Source: Auanema rhodensis (Eukaryota > Nematoda > Chromadorea > Rhabditida > Rhabditidae). From it: DNA of 64,000 nt. Position numbers and translations under genes: made by a program. Below are positions 1-14,100 of the stretch, in pieces. Position 1 is the first letter of the stretch. Each line of letters starts with the position of its first letter. Under the pieces are notes generated by a model, which saw only the letters and a program-made list of their open reading frames with translations, had not been told where the DNA came from and searched no databases. The stretch is from NCBI GenBank assembly GCA_964057225.1, contig OZ059894.1, forward strand, positions 9,062,131-9,126,130, given 5' to 3'.

Positions 1-2275
1 AAATCTATTCGATGTACATGTATATATCCGAATAAAATTATTATTCACATATAATTTAGCGGAAAACTCTCTTTTTCACTTTTCTTTTTGATTAATCTGA
101 GAATATCCAATGATCATATATTCATAACTATAATACCATCTCATAATAACATTATTATAACTATTTTATTATAATATTACTCTGAAATTTCTATAATAAT
201 GCGTTGAAAATCATCATCAAGTAATACACGATATATACTATCAAATCTGCATTCCAAATAGTTTTTTCTTCTTCTTCTTCTTCTACTTCCAAACATTTCT
301 CACTTTTTTCTTTCTCTCCCAACGTTTTGACTAGTTTTATGTAGTTCAATTTACTTAAAAGTATATTGTTTTTAGATAATTGCTGATTACAAAGAAGTAC
401 ATTTGAACACTTTTCCCTCCATTTTTCTAACTACAATATAAAAATCATTTTTTTAATAATTTATTAAAATTTCTTAACATTTTTGACTACATACATACAC
501 ATACGTACATGTATGTACATGAAAATCTTTTACCAAACCCTCTCTCTTTCACACCGCCCTCCTCTCTTCCTCCCTCCTCCTACTCCCCCCCCCTCTTTTC
601 TCTTCCTCCTCCCTCTCTCCCTTTTTCTCTCAAGTGTATGTCTAACAATCCTAACAATAAAATTTTTTTATTCAATTGTGAGAATAGAGATTGAGAACAC
701 CACCCCACACAATTAGATAAGTAATTATATTTAAAAATAAATAAACTTTTATATATTAAATAGAATAAACTTATTATTAATGTTTTTGTGTTTTTTTTCT
801 ATTTTAATCAGTTTCTGAGATATAATTTTGCACATTTTCTATCACTTTACTTTCAATTCATTTAACTTTATATATATATGAATTATTAAAATTAATTTAT
901 GTGTAAAATATGCGTTTGTGATTAAGAATGAGAAATTTGATTAAAAATTAAAAAAAAATAATAATTGGTTTAAATTTAAATTACTTTGAAGTAAAACAAA
1001 AATAAAATTTTAAATAATATACATTAACGAATTAATATTATAATTATAAATATATTTTTTAATCTGAATTATAATTATTTTTATGAATTATTCAATCTCA
1101 ATCACTATACTGCTGTATATAGCTCATCACCAACCTTGACACATTACAAGCATTAAATCTTCTTTTTGTTTTGTTTTTAAAAAGTTAAATTTACTCAAAT
1201 ATTAGTCATATGAGCTAATTCCAGTTATCGAAATATCAGTTTCCATGTTATCTAGCAATATAGAGATATAGTAGATGTATTGCATATGTATATATGAATG
1301 AATGTATCTTTTACATTCAAACCTCTTCTTCTTCTTCTTCTTCTTCTTCTAAAAATTTAAAATTTTATAAATTTATATAGTAATCAACACTCTTTTTATC
1401 TTATAAGATTCAAGAATATTTCAATAGATACTTCCGTCATATTTCTTTAGTTAACGTAGGTATTTGTGGAACACATCAGAAAACAAATTATACGAATAGA
1501 AGAGCAAAAATTAAAATCTTTAAAGCAAACAGTTTAACAGCCCATGAAGATAGAAAGCTTGCTTTGACATTTTCTTCAACATTATCCTCTCTTAATTAAA
1601 AAAATGTAAATTCATTCCAGATTCTTGACTTCTTTCTCTCTCTCTCTCTCTCCCTCCCTCTCTCTCTCTCTTTCTCTCTTATTCTCTTTTAGTGTCCCTT
1701 TTCTTGTTCTCTCGTGACTATAATAACATGTGACCGAAAGATCAAAATTAATTCCATGAGCATTTAAAACCATGTTGTCTGTGATTTGTCATCTCTCCAA
1801 GAACATCCTTTCATTGTCTTTTTCTGTCCTTCTTGACTGTCATCTTTCACATTTCTTCTTATAATATTCTCATTCTGCTTGTATTCAAAATCTATTTATA
1901 GCTTATAGCTTCATCAATATTATCAACATTTGACTTCCTCTCCTCCTCTTGCTTTGTAATCTCTGAAACGTTGAAAAGAAATTACCGGATCATATGAACG
2001 TATGTAATCCAATCATTTAAAACTTTGAAAAATAATACAAAAATATATAATAACTCAAATATATATATATATACAGACATATGTATAGTCCAAAATTGAA
2101 TTAACTAGTCAATATAAAGAACTTACAGAGCTTGCGTACTTTGTAGTTTGTTAATTCTTTGTCTTTGTCATGGTTGCTTCGTCTCTTCTCACTTCTCATC
2201 CTTTTCATTCCTTCCTTCCCGTTCGGGTGTTATTCTTCCCCCTCTCTTTCTTTCTTTCTTCTTATCTCCCTCTCT

Positions 2276-2309
<34 letters not shown>

Positions 2310-3767
2310 TAATTTCTCTCTGAGTTATATTCTTATTCTTCACGTACTAGAACTATTACTCTAATGATTATGCTTCTTCTCATTCCTTGTTCTCCTTTTT
2401 GATTTTCACAATCTCGTTTTCTTTATCCTTTTTTTACAATTCGCATTTCCTTTTTATCTGCAAAAAAAAAGACTTTTTTCTATAATATTAGCCAATTCTC
2501 TTTTATTTCTTTATTACTATGCTCTTTATTCTTTTCCACTTTCTCGCTATTTTTTTTTCTCTCTCTCTCTCTGTCTCTTAATATCTCTTTCTCTTTATAT
2601 TTTCTTTGCTCAATAGCTTTATTTCTTTGTTTATGTTTATCAGTAATTCTCATACTGCTTGTGGGTTCAATTGTCTTAACCGACTCTGTAATCATTTGAT
2701 CTTCACTGAATTGCTTCCATAAAGTTGTATTCACTCATTCAATGTTTTTGTTTAGAATTTTCTTTTTTTTTCCGAATTTTCATTCATTTTCCTTTTTTCC
2801 GCATCAAACTACTTAGTTAAACACCCTTCTAATTTGCTGTATAGTTAATTTGAAAGCAACAAGTTGTCCATCAATCACAGCTTCTGGGTTTACCTCTCTC
2901 TCTTTCTCTTCTTTGCCCTCTCTTCGTCTCCCTCTCTTTCTATGTATTCCTTTATCTGTAGATGGCAGAGCTAGTAGGACCCTTTTCCGTTTTAAGCTTT
3001 GTCTCACATTCTCATTCATCCGCCGTTGTCGTGAGATATAGCTTCTGGATTCTATTCCTGTTGCCCTGTCTCAGTTCTACGAGATGGCCATACTTTTTTC
3101 TTCTGTAAAAGAATATTTTTGAGTTTAAGAAGTATATTATCACATTGTATTTGTAGTTTGTTCGTTTTTTTCCATCTTGAAACTGATATTCAATGATGTT
3201 AACTATGCTTTTCCCTCTTTAAGTATGATCTCAATGAAGATCTTCTGTCTATTTGCATAATTATTTTCCTTTTTCATATCATTAAAGAACAAAAAATTAA
3301 AAATATATTTCAATTAGTGTTAGCAGAAACTGACAAAAATCTCTAATGAATATAGAAAAAGAAAAAAAATCGAATTATTTAAATACGAACTAATGCCCCC
3401 TATACGACATAATTAGTTCATAAAAAGCACTTTATTCTGATTTCTGACCACCTTATGCTTCATTTGCTTGAAACACAGCAACTGTCAGCTTTTCTTCGCC
3501 AAAAAAAAAGAAGATGACGACACAAGTGTGCAATTCTTCTTTCTGCTACTCCTCATTCTCTCTTTTGTTGAAATCAGCTAAGAAGTTGCTGCGCGTTTTG
3601 CTGTTTTCATGGATGAACTATACCCATTTCCTGTTCTAATATTAACTACTCATTACCTATACGTGTCCATTAATCATTCATATTATGTGAAAGCTTTCAT
3701 TATACTTTCATGTTGTTCTTACTGTCTTTCGTCATTGCTCTTCTTCAACTAATTTTTGTAATTTACA
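1..3767. other. Upstream region of the synaptotagmin gene, no gene seen
   Basis: No exon with conserved coding character was found on either strand. The open frames here are low-complexity Ser/Leu/Phe or Arg/Glu stretches created by CT and GA tracts. It holds pyrimidine microsatellites near 1633-1680 and 2266-2304, a short TTC run at 1325-1350 and AT-rich filler. The promoter of the synaptotagmin gene, or an outron if the transcript is trans-spliced, should lie in the last part of this stretch, but no motif can be assigned with confidence. Confidence 0.6.
1633..1680. repeat. (CT)n microsatellite
   Basis: An interrupted CT dinucleotide run with CCCTCC interruptions, about 48 bp, upstream of the synaptotagmin gene. 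Confidence 0.9.
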
Positions 3768-3768
3768 G
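3761..3768 (+). promoter_or_regulatory. Candidate trans-splice (or cis 3') acceptor before the synaptotagmin start
   Basis: A TTTACAG acceptor ends at 3768, 27 bp before the first in-frame ATG. A short leader between an acceptor and the ATG is typical of spliced-leader trans-splicing in nematodes. An upstream non-coding or coding exon joined by cis-splicing cannot be excluded, because the frame is open between 3769 and the ATG. Confidence 0.45.
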
Positions 3769-3795
3769 GTGTTTGTGCGCGCCCCATCTCCTTTA

Positions 3796-4859
3796 ATGGA
3801 GGGGGTGTGGCTGATGCTTTTCTGTATTTTATTCATTATATTAGCCATCGTGGTGCTAGTCATCTCACTCTACTGTGGCATGACGCTATGTCGGACAACA
3901 AGCGGACGATACAAGTATTCTGGTGAGTGCACGTTGACAAACTAATCTTTATCTCTTCTCTCTCTCTCGCTCCCTCTCTCTCGTTCCGTGTTTCGCAAAA
4001 AAAGTTTTATTTTACATATGTATGCAAGGGAATGATTAAGTGAACAAGCTTATGTATGTATATAGATATGTACACAGATAGATAGATCTATGTTTGTGTG
4101 TAGCTTGTTGTACTGAGCGTTTGAAGACTAACAGTAAAAGTACAAATCTCATTGACCATTTGCTATAAGAGATTCCATGTTCATGTTTCAACTTTCAGTA
4201 ACATTATGAGAAAAAGATGGAGCGCGCGAACAATTAAATTTTCAAATCTATCCAATTGTGCCATAAGATGTTTTACATGTTTCTTGCAAAATTTAATCAC
4301 AATTTCTTTCTCTCTTAATATTACGTGAGAATATTAATGTTTCAAATCACACAGGCTACTTCTCAGTCAGAAGTCTGTAATGCTGGTGTGTGGGTTTCAC
4401 GTGAAATTTCACGAGATCTGCCCACCACCTCTTCAATTCATTTTTCTCTACGCTTTCTCCCTGATCGGTTGGATGTAGTATACATGTTGAGCAACTGAAA
4501 GCATTATATTTCTCATCATATCTGGCTTAACTATATACTCATTTTCGATGCTTCTTGACTATTAATTTGCGTTTTCTACTTATTAATTGCGAAAAATAGT
4601 TTCTTTATATTGATGAGTACTGAATATTCGTTATATTCAATGAAACCTGCATGAGAAAAACAATGAAAACTTGTTTTACAATTTGACTTTGATTTCTATA
4701 TCAATAGCGCTTTCTATGGGTTACACATATTGTCATGAAATATAGCTATTTATAGTAATCATTAAACGAAATATAGAAGATTGTCATTATCATGAAGCAT
4801 CTATTTGACCATTAACATTCTTCATTTCTTCACAATTTGTGTTTCTTTCCCTCCCTCCT

Positions 4860-4917
<58 letters not shown>

Positions 4918-5130
4918 TCTCTATCTCTTTTTGAAGACAGATTATCTGAAAACAACAGGAAAAGAAACTTTCCTTTAAAATATTGTTAATTAGATCGTTA
5001 TTGCTTTAGCTACTTTCTAAAGATATTCTTCATGTATCCTTTATAATTCTCCTTTTTTTTGCAATGTTTTCTTTTTTTGAAATAAAATTAATGATGAATT
5101 TGCATACAGAGATAGAAGAAGTGCTATAGA

Positions 5131-5172
<42 letters not shown>

Positions 5173-8100
5173 GAGAGAGATAGAGAGAGAGAGATTTCCA
5201 AAATCTTACAAAGTCCACAAATTTTTCTTTGAATATATAAATATATACTATATACTATATATAAGTATATATATATATATATATATATATGGTACGTAAT
5301 GAAATTACGGGAAATAATTTGTGCTATTGAGAAAGTAAATAAGAGACAGGCGATTAGAAAAGAATAAGGTTCGCGATCCATGAAAGGACACATCTGCTTC
5401 ATCGGCATCTTACTGCCCACACAATGCGAATGTATATGATTAAACTTCTTCTTTTTCCTTTCTTCTCTCTTTTTCATCTGTTATGAACTTATGAATAAGC
5501 TCTAGCTATCCTATTGTCAGGTATTAGCAAAGTTTTTCGTTTTTTGGACTAACTATGCTCTGCTAGAAGCACATGCTGAGAGGTAAATACGTTTGTCTGT
5601 GCTAGTTGTAGCTCCCATTACGACCCTACGATTTTCAAGAGCATAATTTCTATATCAGACTGTTGTTCTCATTTCCTGCATCAACTCAATCTTAAAATTC
5701 AATGTTGAAATTTATTAAAAGTTCTCGTGCAAAAAAGTTTATGAAATAGAGTTCTGAAAGGAACTATTTGATTTGAGACAATTTTCACAACAAAAGGGTG
5801 GTCAATGAAGTCTTAGGTAGTGCGCTTCTGGATTAACTCGATCAAAGATCTAACAGATATGAAGAATTTTTTGCTATCGAATTTGAAAAAAACATTTGCT
5901 GCCTTCTTGTGGAGGTTTGCTGCTTTCCCTCAAACTTCTTGGCGTCTTTATCTCGAAAATCATGATTATTGGATGCAAAGGGTAATTTCATGATGTCCAA
6001 TCAAAAATCTTAACCGAGAGAAAGGATGGAGACTTGAGATATCAGGAGAGTTTGAGAAAGAAAGTGGGAGAGAGAGGACATGACTGAGCATATTTTGAAA
6101 GTATTTTCAATACTTTGAGCAGATTCTTAAAATGGAATCTGCCCAACCAATTAGCGAGTTGCAGTAGAAGAGAAGGAAAGCAAAAAGCAAGGACCGGAAG
6201 ACAGGATTTCCGGTCCGGACCATCATTGTAATTGACTTTGAATCCGCACTAATTGACACAAAAATATTCAGCTTCATATTGAAAAGGGAGGAACTTAGAG
6301 AAAGACACAAAACTTGTCAGTCAGCCTATGAAGACGATGAGAAATGGCTGAAGATTTTTCATACTTGGTGTGAGATACACTGCTCAGCTCTATAGATAGT
6401 TCCGACGTCAAACAACTTCAAACTTCAGAAGAAAAAAGAGGACGCATGGCAAACACCAAAAATGACTTTGATAGCTATGACAAGGAGGTCATGATGAAGC
6501 AGAATAGACGATTTGAGTAGAAGCCATTAGCATCTTGAAGGCGTTCTGTTTCTTGAATCAAAGTAAAATTGTCTTCCTTGTCTTTTGAGACTCTAAACGG
6601 TTCAAATCTGAACCTAAACTCTTCTTCAACATCATCTGTCGTCTATTTCGATATATTTGGCTTCACAACTAAGAAAGCTGTATACATTCCTTCACTGTAA
6701 ATTTCAACACGCATATTCTCGGGTTGAACCTAACTATTCCTCAACTTCGTCGTGTATTTGTGCTAAACCTCGTCTCAAAGAAAGGACTGGCAAACAATTC
6801 CTCTAAATATTAAACGATGACTACTTCAAAAGCTGATATTCCTGCAAATGTGTCTACCAAAGCAGAAGTTGTTGGTCGAAAAATATCCATAATTCGACGT
6901 CTTACACTATCAGGAGGTATATTCATAGTTTTCTGAATAAGAAAAAAAAGGAAATACGCCGCTCCGTCATTCTCCTCCCGCGTTCTCTCTCTTTCTGGTA
7001 TTCTTCTCATTCCTCTTCTACCTTTCTCTCTCTCTCTCTCCATCTCTCTCTCTCTCTCTCTCTCTTGCTGTGCCTTTTTTCTCATTAGATTTCTGCCTAC
7101 TCATATCAATTAATGCTTGCAAAATCTAGTTTACCTATATGATAAAATAATAATTTCAATCTAAACTCCCTCGCAAAGATTTTGCAAAAATCAAAAAACA
7201 GAAGTACTTATTGAATTTGCCTTGTTCCCCATGAGTAGTAGTGAAGTGAGTGGATTTATTTTCATATCATTTCTCCTAACATCACAGATCACCTATCGAC
7301 TGTATGCTATGCTTTTCTCATATTCAGCTTGTTACGTAATCATATACTAACCTAGACAGTGCAACAACAGTTTATTCTATTACAAGCCGACGATGTAATC
7401 GGTTGTTTTCTCATTTTTTTGCTGAGAAATCTATCATTTTACATTGTTTTCTATTTCTCTTTCTTACTTATTTTATTTGTGATAATATACCAAAAGAGCA
7501 TTTTTAAAATGTTGTTGCACTGACCATTTCTCTGCTCTATAATTTTTAAATTTTTCTGTGAATTTAAAGCATTTTTATGTAACTTACATACTTAAATTCA
7601 TATATGGACTGTAGTTTTGTTCAACATCAATGATTAAATGTGAAAAATCGTTGTCAAACTTGGCAAAGTTGGCAAAAGGAAAAACTTTAAAATACTAGTA
7701 CAAATCAATTATATTTTTCATCAGCTTGTTGAGAATTAAATCATTTAAGTACGTTCCTTTCGATGTAAACAGAGCTGTATGTGAGTAAGGATCTTGAGTT
7801 TTCTACGGGTGGCAAAAGCAAAAGCATAAAACTTTTTTAAAGAAACAGCATAAGCATAACTTGAAACTTACTAATTATTTTAGAATTAATAGAAAAATTA
7901 AAGAAATGCATCTTATTTTCCTATTCAATATAAGTAAATGAAAATGTGTATTCTAAACTTTGCAACCTATCATAGTTTTTCTTTGTCTTTTCCGCCCTCT
8001 TCATCTTCGGCATCGTTGTGGACGTCTTCTACTCCATTTTTCCTAGCACGTGAATACATTAGTTTCTAGTCTTATGTTTAAACAGAATAGAAATATACAC

Positions 8101-11100
8101 ATCTATGTTGGTTATTATATATCCTCTTACTCAGTTTTTAATTCTGCTGATTGGCAGACTTGCCCTGAAATTCGATAGGCAGTCATCTCAAGTTTATTTC
8201 CCTATTACATCTATATTTCGCACCTTTTTTTACTTCTTGATTTTCGCACCATCCATTTTCATTTCATCAATTTTTTTTCTGAAAAAGAAAGAAAAAGCTA
8301 TTTTGTTTTAATAAGAAAAGTTGATTAACAATGCTGTTTCTGTCTCTTGAAGTTTAAAGCTTATTTATTAATTTTTTTTTGTGATAGGCTTTCTATTAGT
8401 TTACTTCCTACTCAACATGTTCAAAGAAAAAACAACACAGCGAAGATGAATAAGTTCAGCGTACTTTAGTCTTCAAAAGTTTCAAAAAACAATTGAAAGC
8501 CGTCACACATACATATCTTGTCTTCTCAAACATTTGTTTTTACAACAGCATGACTTCATTTATATTTTTGTCGAGCTGTCAAAACAATTACCAACTTTTA
8601 AAAAAAATCTCATCTTTTATATTTTTCTATTCAAAATGTTTTGAGTACTGATACATTACTTCAGCTATTTTTTGAACAGCTTATACATACAAGATATCTA
8701 ATAACTTAAAAAAGGAAAAATCTTTCTATTTTGGTGTCAAGCATTGCGATTCTCATGTTCTTCCTCTTTTTTTCTAAAAAAAAAGAAAAAATAATAATAT
8801 AACAAAGTAAATTGTGTTATTCTTCGCTCATTTTTCTAGTGGCTTTTAAAACAATTTTTGTAATAATTTCAAATTATAATGAAAAAGAATTTAAATAATA
8901 TAAGAAACACTAAATATTTGTTAAAAATATTCTTATCGTCATCATCATTCTCATCCTTCCTCTTTCTCTTTTACTTCTTCTTTTTTCTTTCCAAATAAGT
9001 TGTTTGTTAAAGTTTTGAGGGATATGAGTTTGTGTATTTTTATTATTTTCGCTGCTTCTTATCTGAGCATGTTGAAACTTCTTTTTTTCATACTAGAACC
9101 CCAGAAATGTGTGACAAGAGGCGATTCTTTTAGATCAAAAAGGTAGACTGACATCCCTCTATCGTCAACCTATCATGTTGTTCCTGTCTTGAATTAACTA
9201 AAAATTTTCAATTTTGAAACCTAAAATTACATTTGGTTGTTGAACATAGTAATCATATGTTACTGCTACTATCGTTGCCTCGGTTGCCATTCAGATTTGT
9301 CAAAGAAAAGGAAGAAGAGGTAATGAAAGTGAAGAGACAGAGAAAAAGGACGAACAAATGAATTGAGAATATAGCGAGAGTCACAAAAAAAGTGGAAGGC
9401 ACTGACATAAGCAAAAGTTGAAGAAGTTTTCGATTTTCAAATTTTGAGTAAAATGAAGAAACACAAGAAAAATGAACCGAAAACGGCAAAAATCAAGCAC
9501 TGATGTCATAAGGGGGGATGCAAAAGTTTGGCTCATAACTTCCTTAAAAGTCCGGAAGTCCTCTAGGCTAGTTCACTATCTTTTACCATTTCTGCAGCTT
9601 AAGTGTTTTGTTGCGTCTTTCTCGTCTTTTACTTCTCTAATCCCCTAAATATATAATATATAAGGTCGTCCAATGAAAACGTGTCCCTATTTATATTATT
9701 TTTTTTGCAAAAAATAAGGTAATTTTTCAAAAGTTTAGAAGTTTTACAAACAAAAAAAATTAAAAAAGAATACAAAATAATATTTTCAATTAACCTCAGC
9801 TGATTCGTCTGGGAAGCTTGTTTGATTCTGCTCTCTTTTTTTCGTGTCTTTCGTTATGGATGTAGCTCATATGCGCCTCGTCCTTTTATTTCATTTTTAC
9901 AATTGTGTTTCTGCTAAAGACACATGTCGCAAAATGAGAGCTGTTTATGAAGAATCTTCTTTAATTCACAGCACATGTAAGAAGTGGTTTATCCGCTTCC
10001 AAACCCGCGAGATCGTTCTAGAATATCGTCAGAGACCCGGTGCAACTCCTAAAAGGGCGCTGCTCTTTGTTTTCTGGAATGAAAACGGAATTCTCTACTA
10101 CAAGATTCTTTCTTATGGAAGAATGGGGAATACTATTCTGAACAACTCAGACGGCTTCATGCTGCCATTGAAGCCAAAGAGAAGCTCAGTATAGGAGCAC
10201 AGCGTTGTTGCATGACAACGCGCGCCCACACTGTTGTGCGAGAGCACAAGAGACGCTTCTGGAGTTAGGTTGGGACGTTTTGAAGCATCCTCCCTATTCT
10301 CCAGATCTAGCTCCAGCAGATTTTTTTTCATGTTTAGATCTATGGAGCATAGTTTGAGGGGTCAAGCCTGCAAAACTATACAGGAAGTTGAAAATTTTAC
10401 AAATTTTTTTTTGATTTTAAACCTGAAATATTTTTGAGAAAAGGAATTAGAAACTTGAATGAAAGGAGAAAAAAAAGTGATAGAACATCAAGGATATTTT
10501 AGAGAATGAAAACGTTTGCAATTTCTCGGTTTTTTAAAGTTTTTTGTGGCTACATTGGGGGAGGGTGGCCACGTTTCAATTGGACAACCTAATATAATCC
10601 TTTATCATTCCTATATAATTTTTTTTTCGCTTCAAAAATATTTTATTCATTTTCTCCTTCATTTAGATATTGTTACTCTTCAAACGTATCTAATTCATTG
10701 CTTTAATACATTTGCTTTAATCGAAACATGAGAATGTGACAGAAGAGTAATTGAAAAATGAAAGACAATAAAGTATAAAAGTCGTTTTGAACCTCAATGT
10801 CTAATTAACAATTTCAGAAGTGCCGACGAATCTGCCACAGATCAAAGTCACTAAGGTTCCACCGAGCAGTTCTACCATGAGCATAGCAAGTAAGTTCTAC
10901 CATGAGCATAGCAAGTTGAAACAAACAGGCTGTTCCTTTTCCTTCTTTTTTTTTTGCTGGAAGAGAACATTAGCAGAAGATATTATAGTATATAAAAATC
11001 TTGATTATGTGTCCTACATGCATATAGTCATACTGATATAGTAAGTGAAAGAATTACCGATACCTTCATCACCAAGTATTTCTTCTATAATTTTCCACAT

Positions 11101-14100
11101 TATAAGTTAATCATGATCTTCTATCTAAACCAATGAACATATATTCATACATATACTATATTATATTTTTTGAACTTTGAGCTTTTTGTCTGTCACAAAA
11201 ATTGCATTGATTCGCTTAGTTAATTGAAAATTCTTTTTGTATAATTCAGTTTATATTGTGCTTTTCCCTTATATAACTTACAACATATTTAAAGCATTTT
11301 TGTTCAATTACACACATATATACATATACTTTCTTATCTAAAATAATCATTTATGTTATTAAATTGAAAGGTTATAATCATTATAATATTCAATAATACT
11401 AATTTTACTGAGCTTATTTCAAATTTTAATCAATTTCCATCATCTGGTAATCCTTTCTAATAGCTAAACTACCACTATGTCTGGTAATTATTCTCTACTT
11501 CCATACATACATATACATATATAGGCTGTATCAGGTTGTAACTTGATGAAAATTGGTAAAACTCAGTGTTATGGTCAAGTCTCAGCCTATGTCGTGTCTC
11601 AAAGGAAAATAATAAAATGCATTTATTCATCTTCACGTGTCTCATGTAGCTCATTAGTATTTAAGCTTTTCAAATCACAATTTACACTTCTTTTTGATAC
11701 GACGAACGCCACAAGCTTTTCCTTTTTCGTCCTATTCTTGTTTTCTATTTGAATAAGTCTATACGAATGTCTTCTACATCATGCTCAATTTCCTCTTTCA
11801 TTGCCTTTTCCAATTTTTTTAAATTTCTTTCCTTCTTTCTCTATTTCGTTCTCTTTTTTTATGATTTATTATCATTTTTACCTTCTAATTATTATGAGTA
11901 TAATGAACAAATTTATTTTCCTGCAGGTAGCTTTATCTTGGATGTTCCAACTAGGCTTCTCCTAGGTTGCTGGAAGTTGAACGTCATCATAGAGATTATC
12001 TCTCTCCTTTTTTTTTGCTTTTTCTTCTATAATAATCCACATGCAAAACATTTATTATTTTGCCACTTTTTCATCATGACTTTACTTTTTTCTCTTTTTT
12101 TTAATTGTTTCTCGTTTTTTATCCTGTTCTACTCTCTTGTTTCCTCATTTTTTATGAGATGAATCATTGAATCACAAGTATTATAATTATCATTTTCAAT
12201 ATTTTCTTAATAATTTTTTTGAATATGAATCGATTATATTAAAATTTGTGTTCGATTATGCATCATTCAAATGCTTCTGCTTCATCATACACATTCAAAA
12301 TTTAAATTATAGAGATGAGAAATATTCTGTTGAAATCGTATCCTTATCAAAAGCTTTAATCTATTCCAATTTTTCGTATCATTTCCAATTGTAAAGTTAA
12401 ATTAAGCTGTAATGATTTACTTCAGTTTAACGGGCATTTTTCTTCTCTTCCTCATTACTATGTCTCTCTTCCTTCTACTATACGTTCTCTCTATCATTCT
12501 CTCTACCCCTTCTTTGCCTGCTTTTTCTTTTATTTCCAAACATAGTCACAGAAAATGATCAGACATTTTTTTCTCCGCATTTTCGACTTTTCTTTGAGCT
12601 TATCTCTCTCTCTCTTTTTTTTTCTCTCTCTCTCTCTATTTTCCCTCTCCCTTTCAATCAAAAAATATTATAAATCTGGGTTAGTTCATTTTTTGTCTTA
12701 ACAACTAATCATATATTTAACATATTGATATAGAAAAATATGAATAAGATACAATTCCTTGTCTGTTCACCAGACAATGATTAAGTGAGAAATCTTTTTC
12801 TATCTGTTTATAAGTCTCTGATGTTCCAGATATAATTTTTTCTGTTTTTTACTAAGATCTCTTCAGGGATTTGAGATCTAACTTGTTTTCCTTCTGTTTT
12901 CTTTTGTTTTTTTATCCATTTGATTCATCTATGTTTGATAATTAATATATTTTTATCAGTTAATATTAAGCTTTTTTTGATTTTTGCAATATTCTACCAT
13001 CACATCTCCCCCCCCCCCTCTCTCTCTTCCTCAAACTTGTCATCTTCTACAATTTTTGTTCCAAATTTATACTATAACAGTGAAACCAAGAAAACTTCTT
13101 TTTCAAAATTCATAAAAAAAACTAAAAATCTCTCATACAATACTTTCATCACAACTTGCTGCATAAGCATAACTAACTGAATAAATTTATGAACATAATG
13201 TAAGTGAGAGAGCCTCTTCAACATCAATCACCTAGCTACTATTTTCGAAATTGTTCTTTCTGGACGTTCTTCCTCATGTTCTTTCTCTTTTCTCTATCAT
13301 TACCTTTTTCTCTTTCTCACTATACATTTGTCTTTTACCTCATCTTCTATCCTCACTCTCACCCCTCCCCTTCTCTCTCTTTCTATAGTACTCTCTATAT
13401 ATAGGAATGAACATGGTTCATAATTATAACATTCGAAGCAACTATAAACTTTTCTAAGCAGTTATTATATGTCCCGTTAGTTCTACGTTAGCTCTTTTCT
13501 ACCATCATGTAAACTTCTCATGACTGGTAATGTTAGTCAAATAAACATTTTTTTTTATTTTTTCGTTGTTTTTAAGTAATATAGGTCCTATATTCAACTT
13601 TTTTTTATTTCTCCATCGTCTCTCTTGGGTTTTCCATCTTCGAAAATCCGATACTGAAGATATGAACTGAAGAAATGACAGGAGCGACATCTACATGGAT
13701 TAATTTGTCCTTCACACAGACAAACTGTCAAGTGCTCCATACTTTATCTTCAGTTTTGCTGAACTTTTTTTTCATTTTTCTTTGAAACTTACGCCCTTAG
13801 CTTAAGAAATCGAACTATGTGTACCTTGTAATCGTTTATAACTTTGAAAAAAATATTATGAAATGAACACAACCAAGTAGATAACCATTCTATTTACATA
13901 TTTCTATACATTAGATGTAGCTTAAGTTGACACAAAGCCACATACTAATGGATCTTTTTACTTTTTCTTTTTCAGAAAAAAGCTAAGTATGTTATTTAGT
14001 GTTGTTGAATGAAACAAAAACGTTTTAAGTTAGTTGTTTTGTTTGCTAACAACTGATTATTCAAATCTTCAGCAAATAAAAAGCTTCGGAACGGTTGATT

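Larger units (their letters stand above)
3923..10817 (+). other. Synaptotagmin intron 1 (6.9 kb)
   Basis: This intron begins GTGAGT and ends TTTCAG. It contains a long CT tract at 4849-4926, a GA tract at 5135-5194, a TA tract at 5265-5290, another CT tract at 7025-7065, and a mariner transposon remnant at 9663-10590. No further exon or nested gene was recognised; the open frames are short and low in complexity. Confidence 0.85.

Noticed and set aside
5300..6800. Possible retrotransposon remnant in synaptotagmin intron 1
   Set aside because: Higher GC and mixed frames drew attention, but no reverse transcriptase, integrase or terminal repeat motif could be found on either strand.
6810..7085. 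Arg/Glu-rich - strand frame
   Set aside because: Produced by the complement of a CT microsatellite; the remainder has no recognisable domain.
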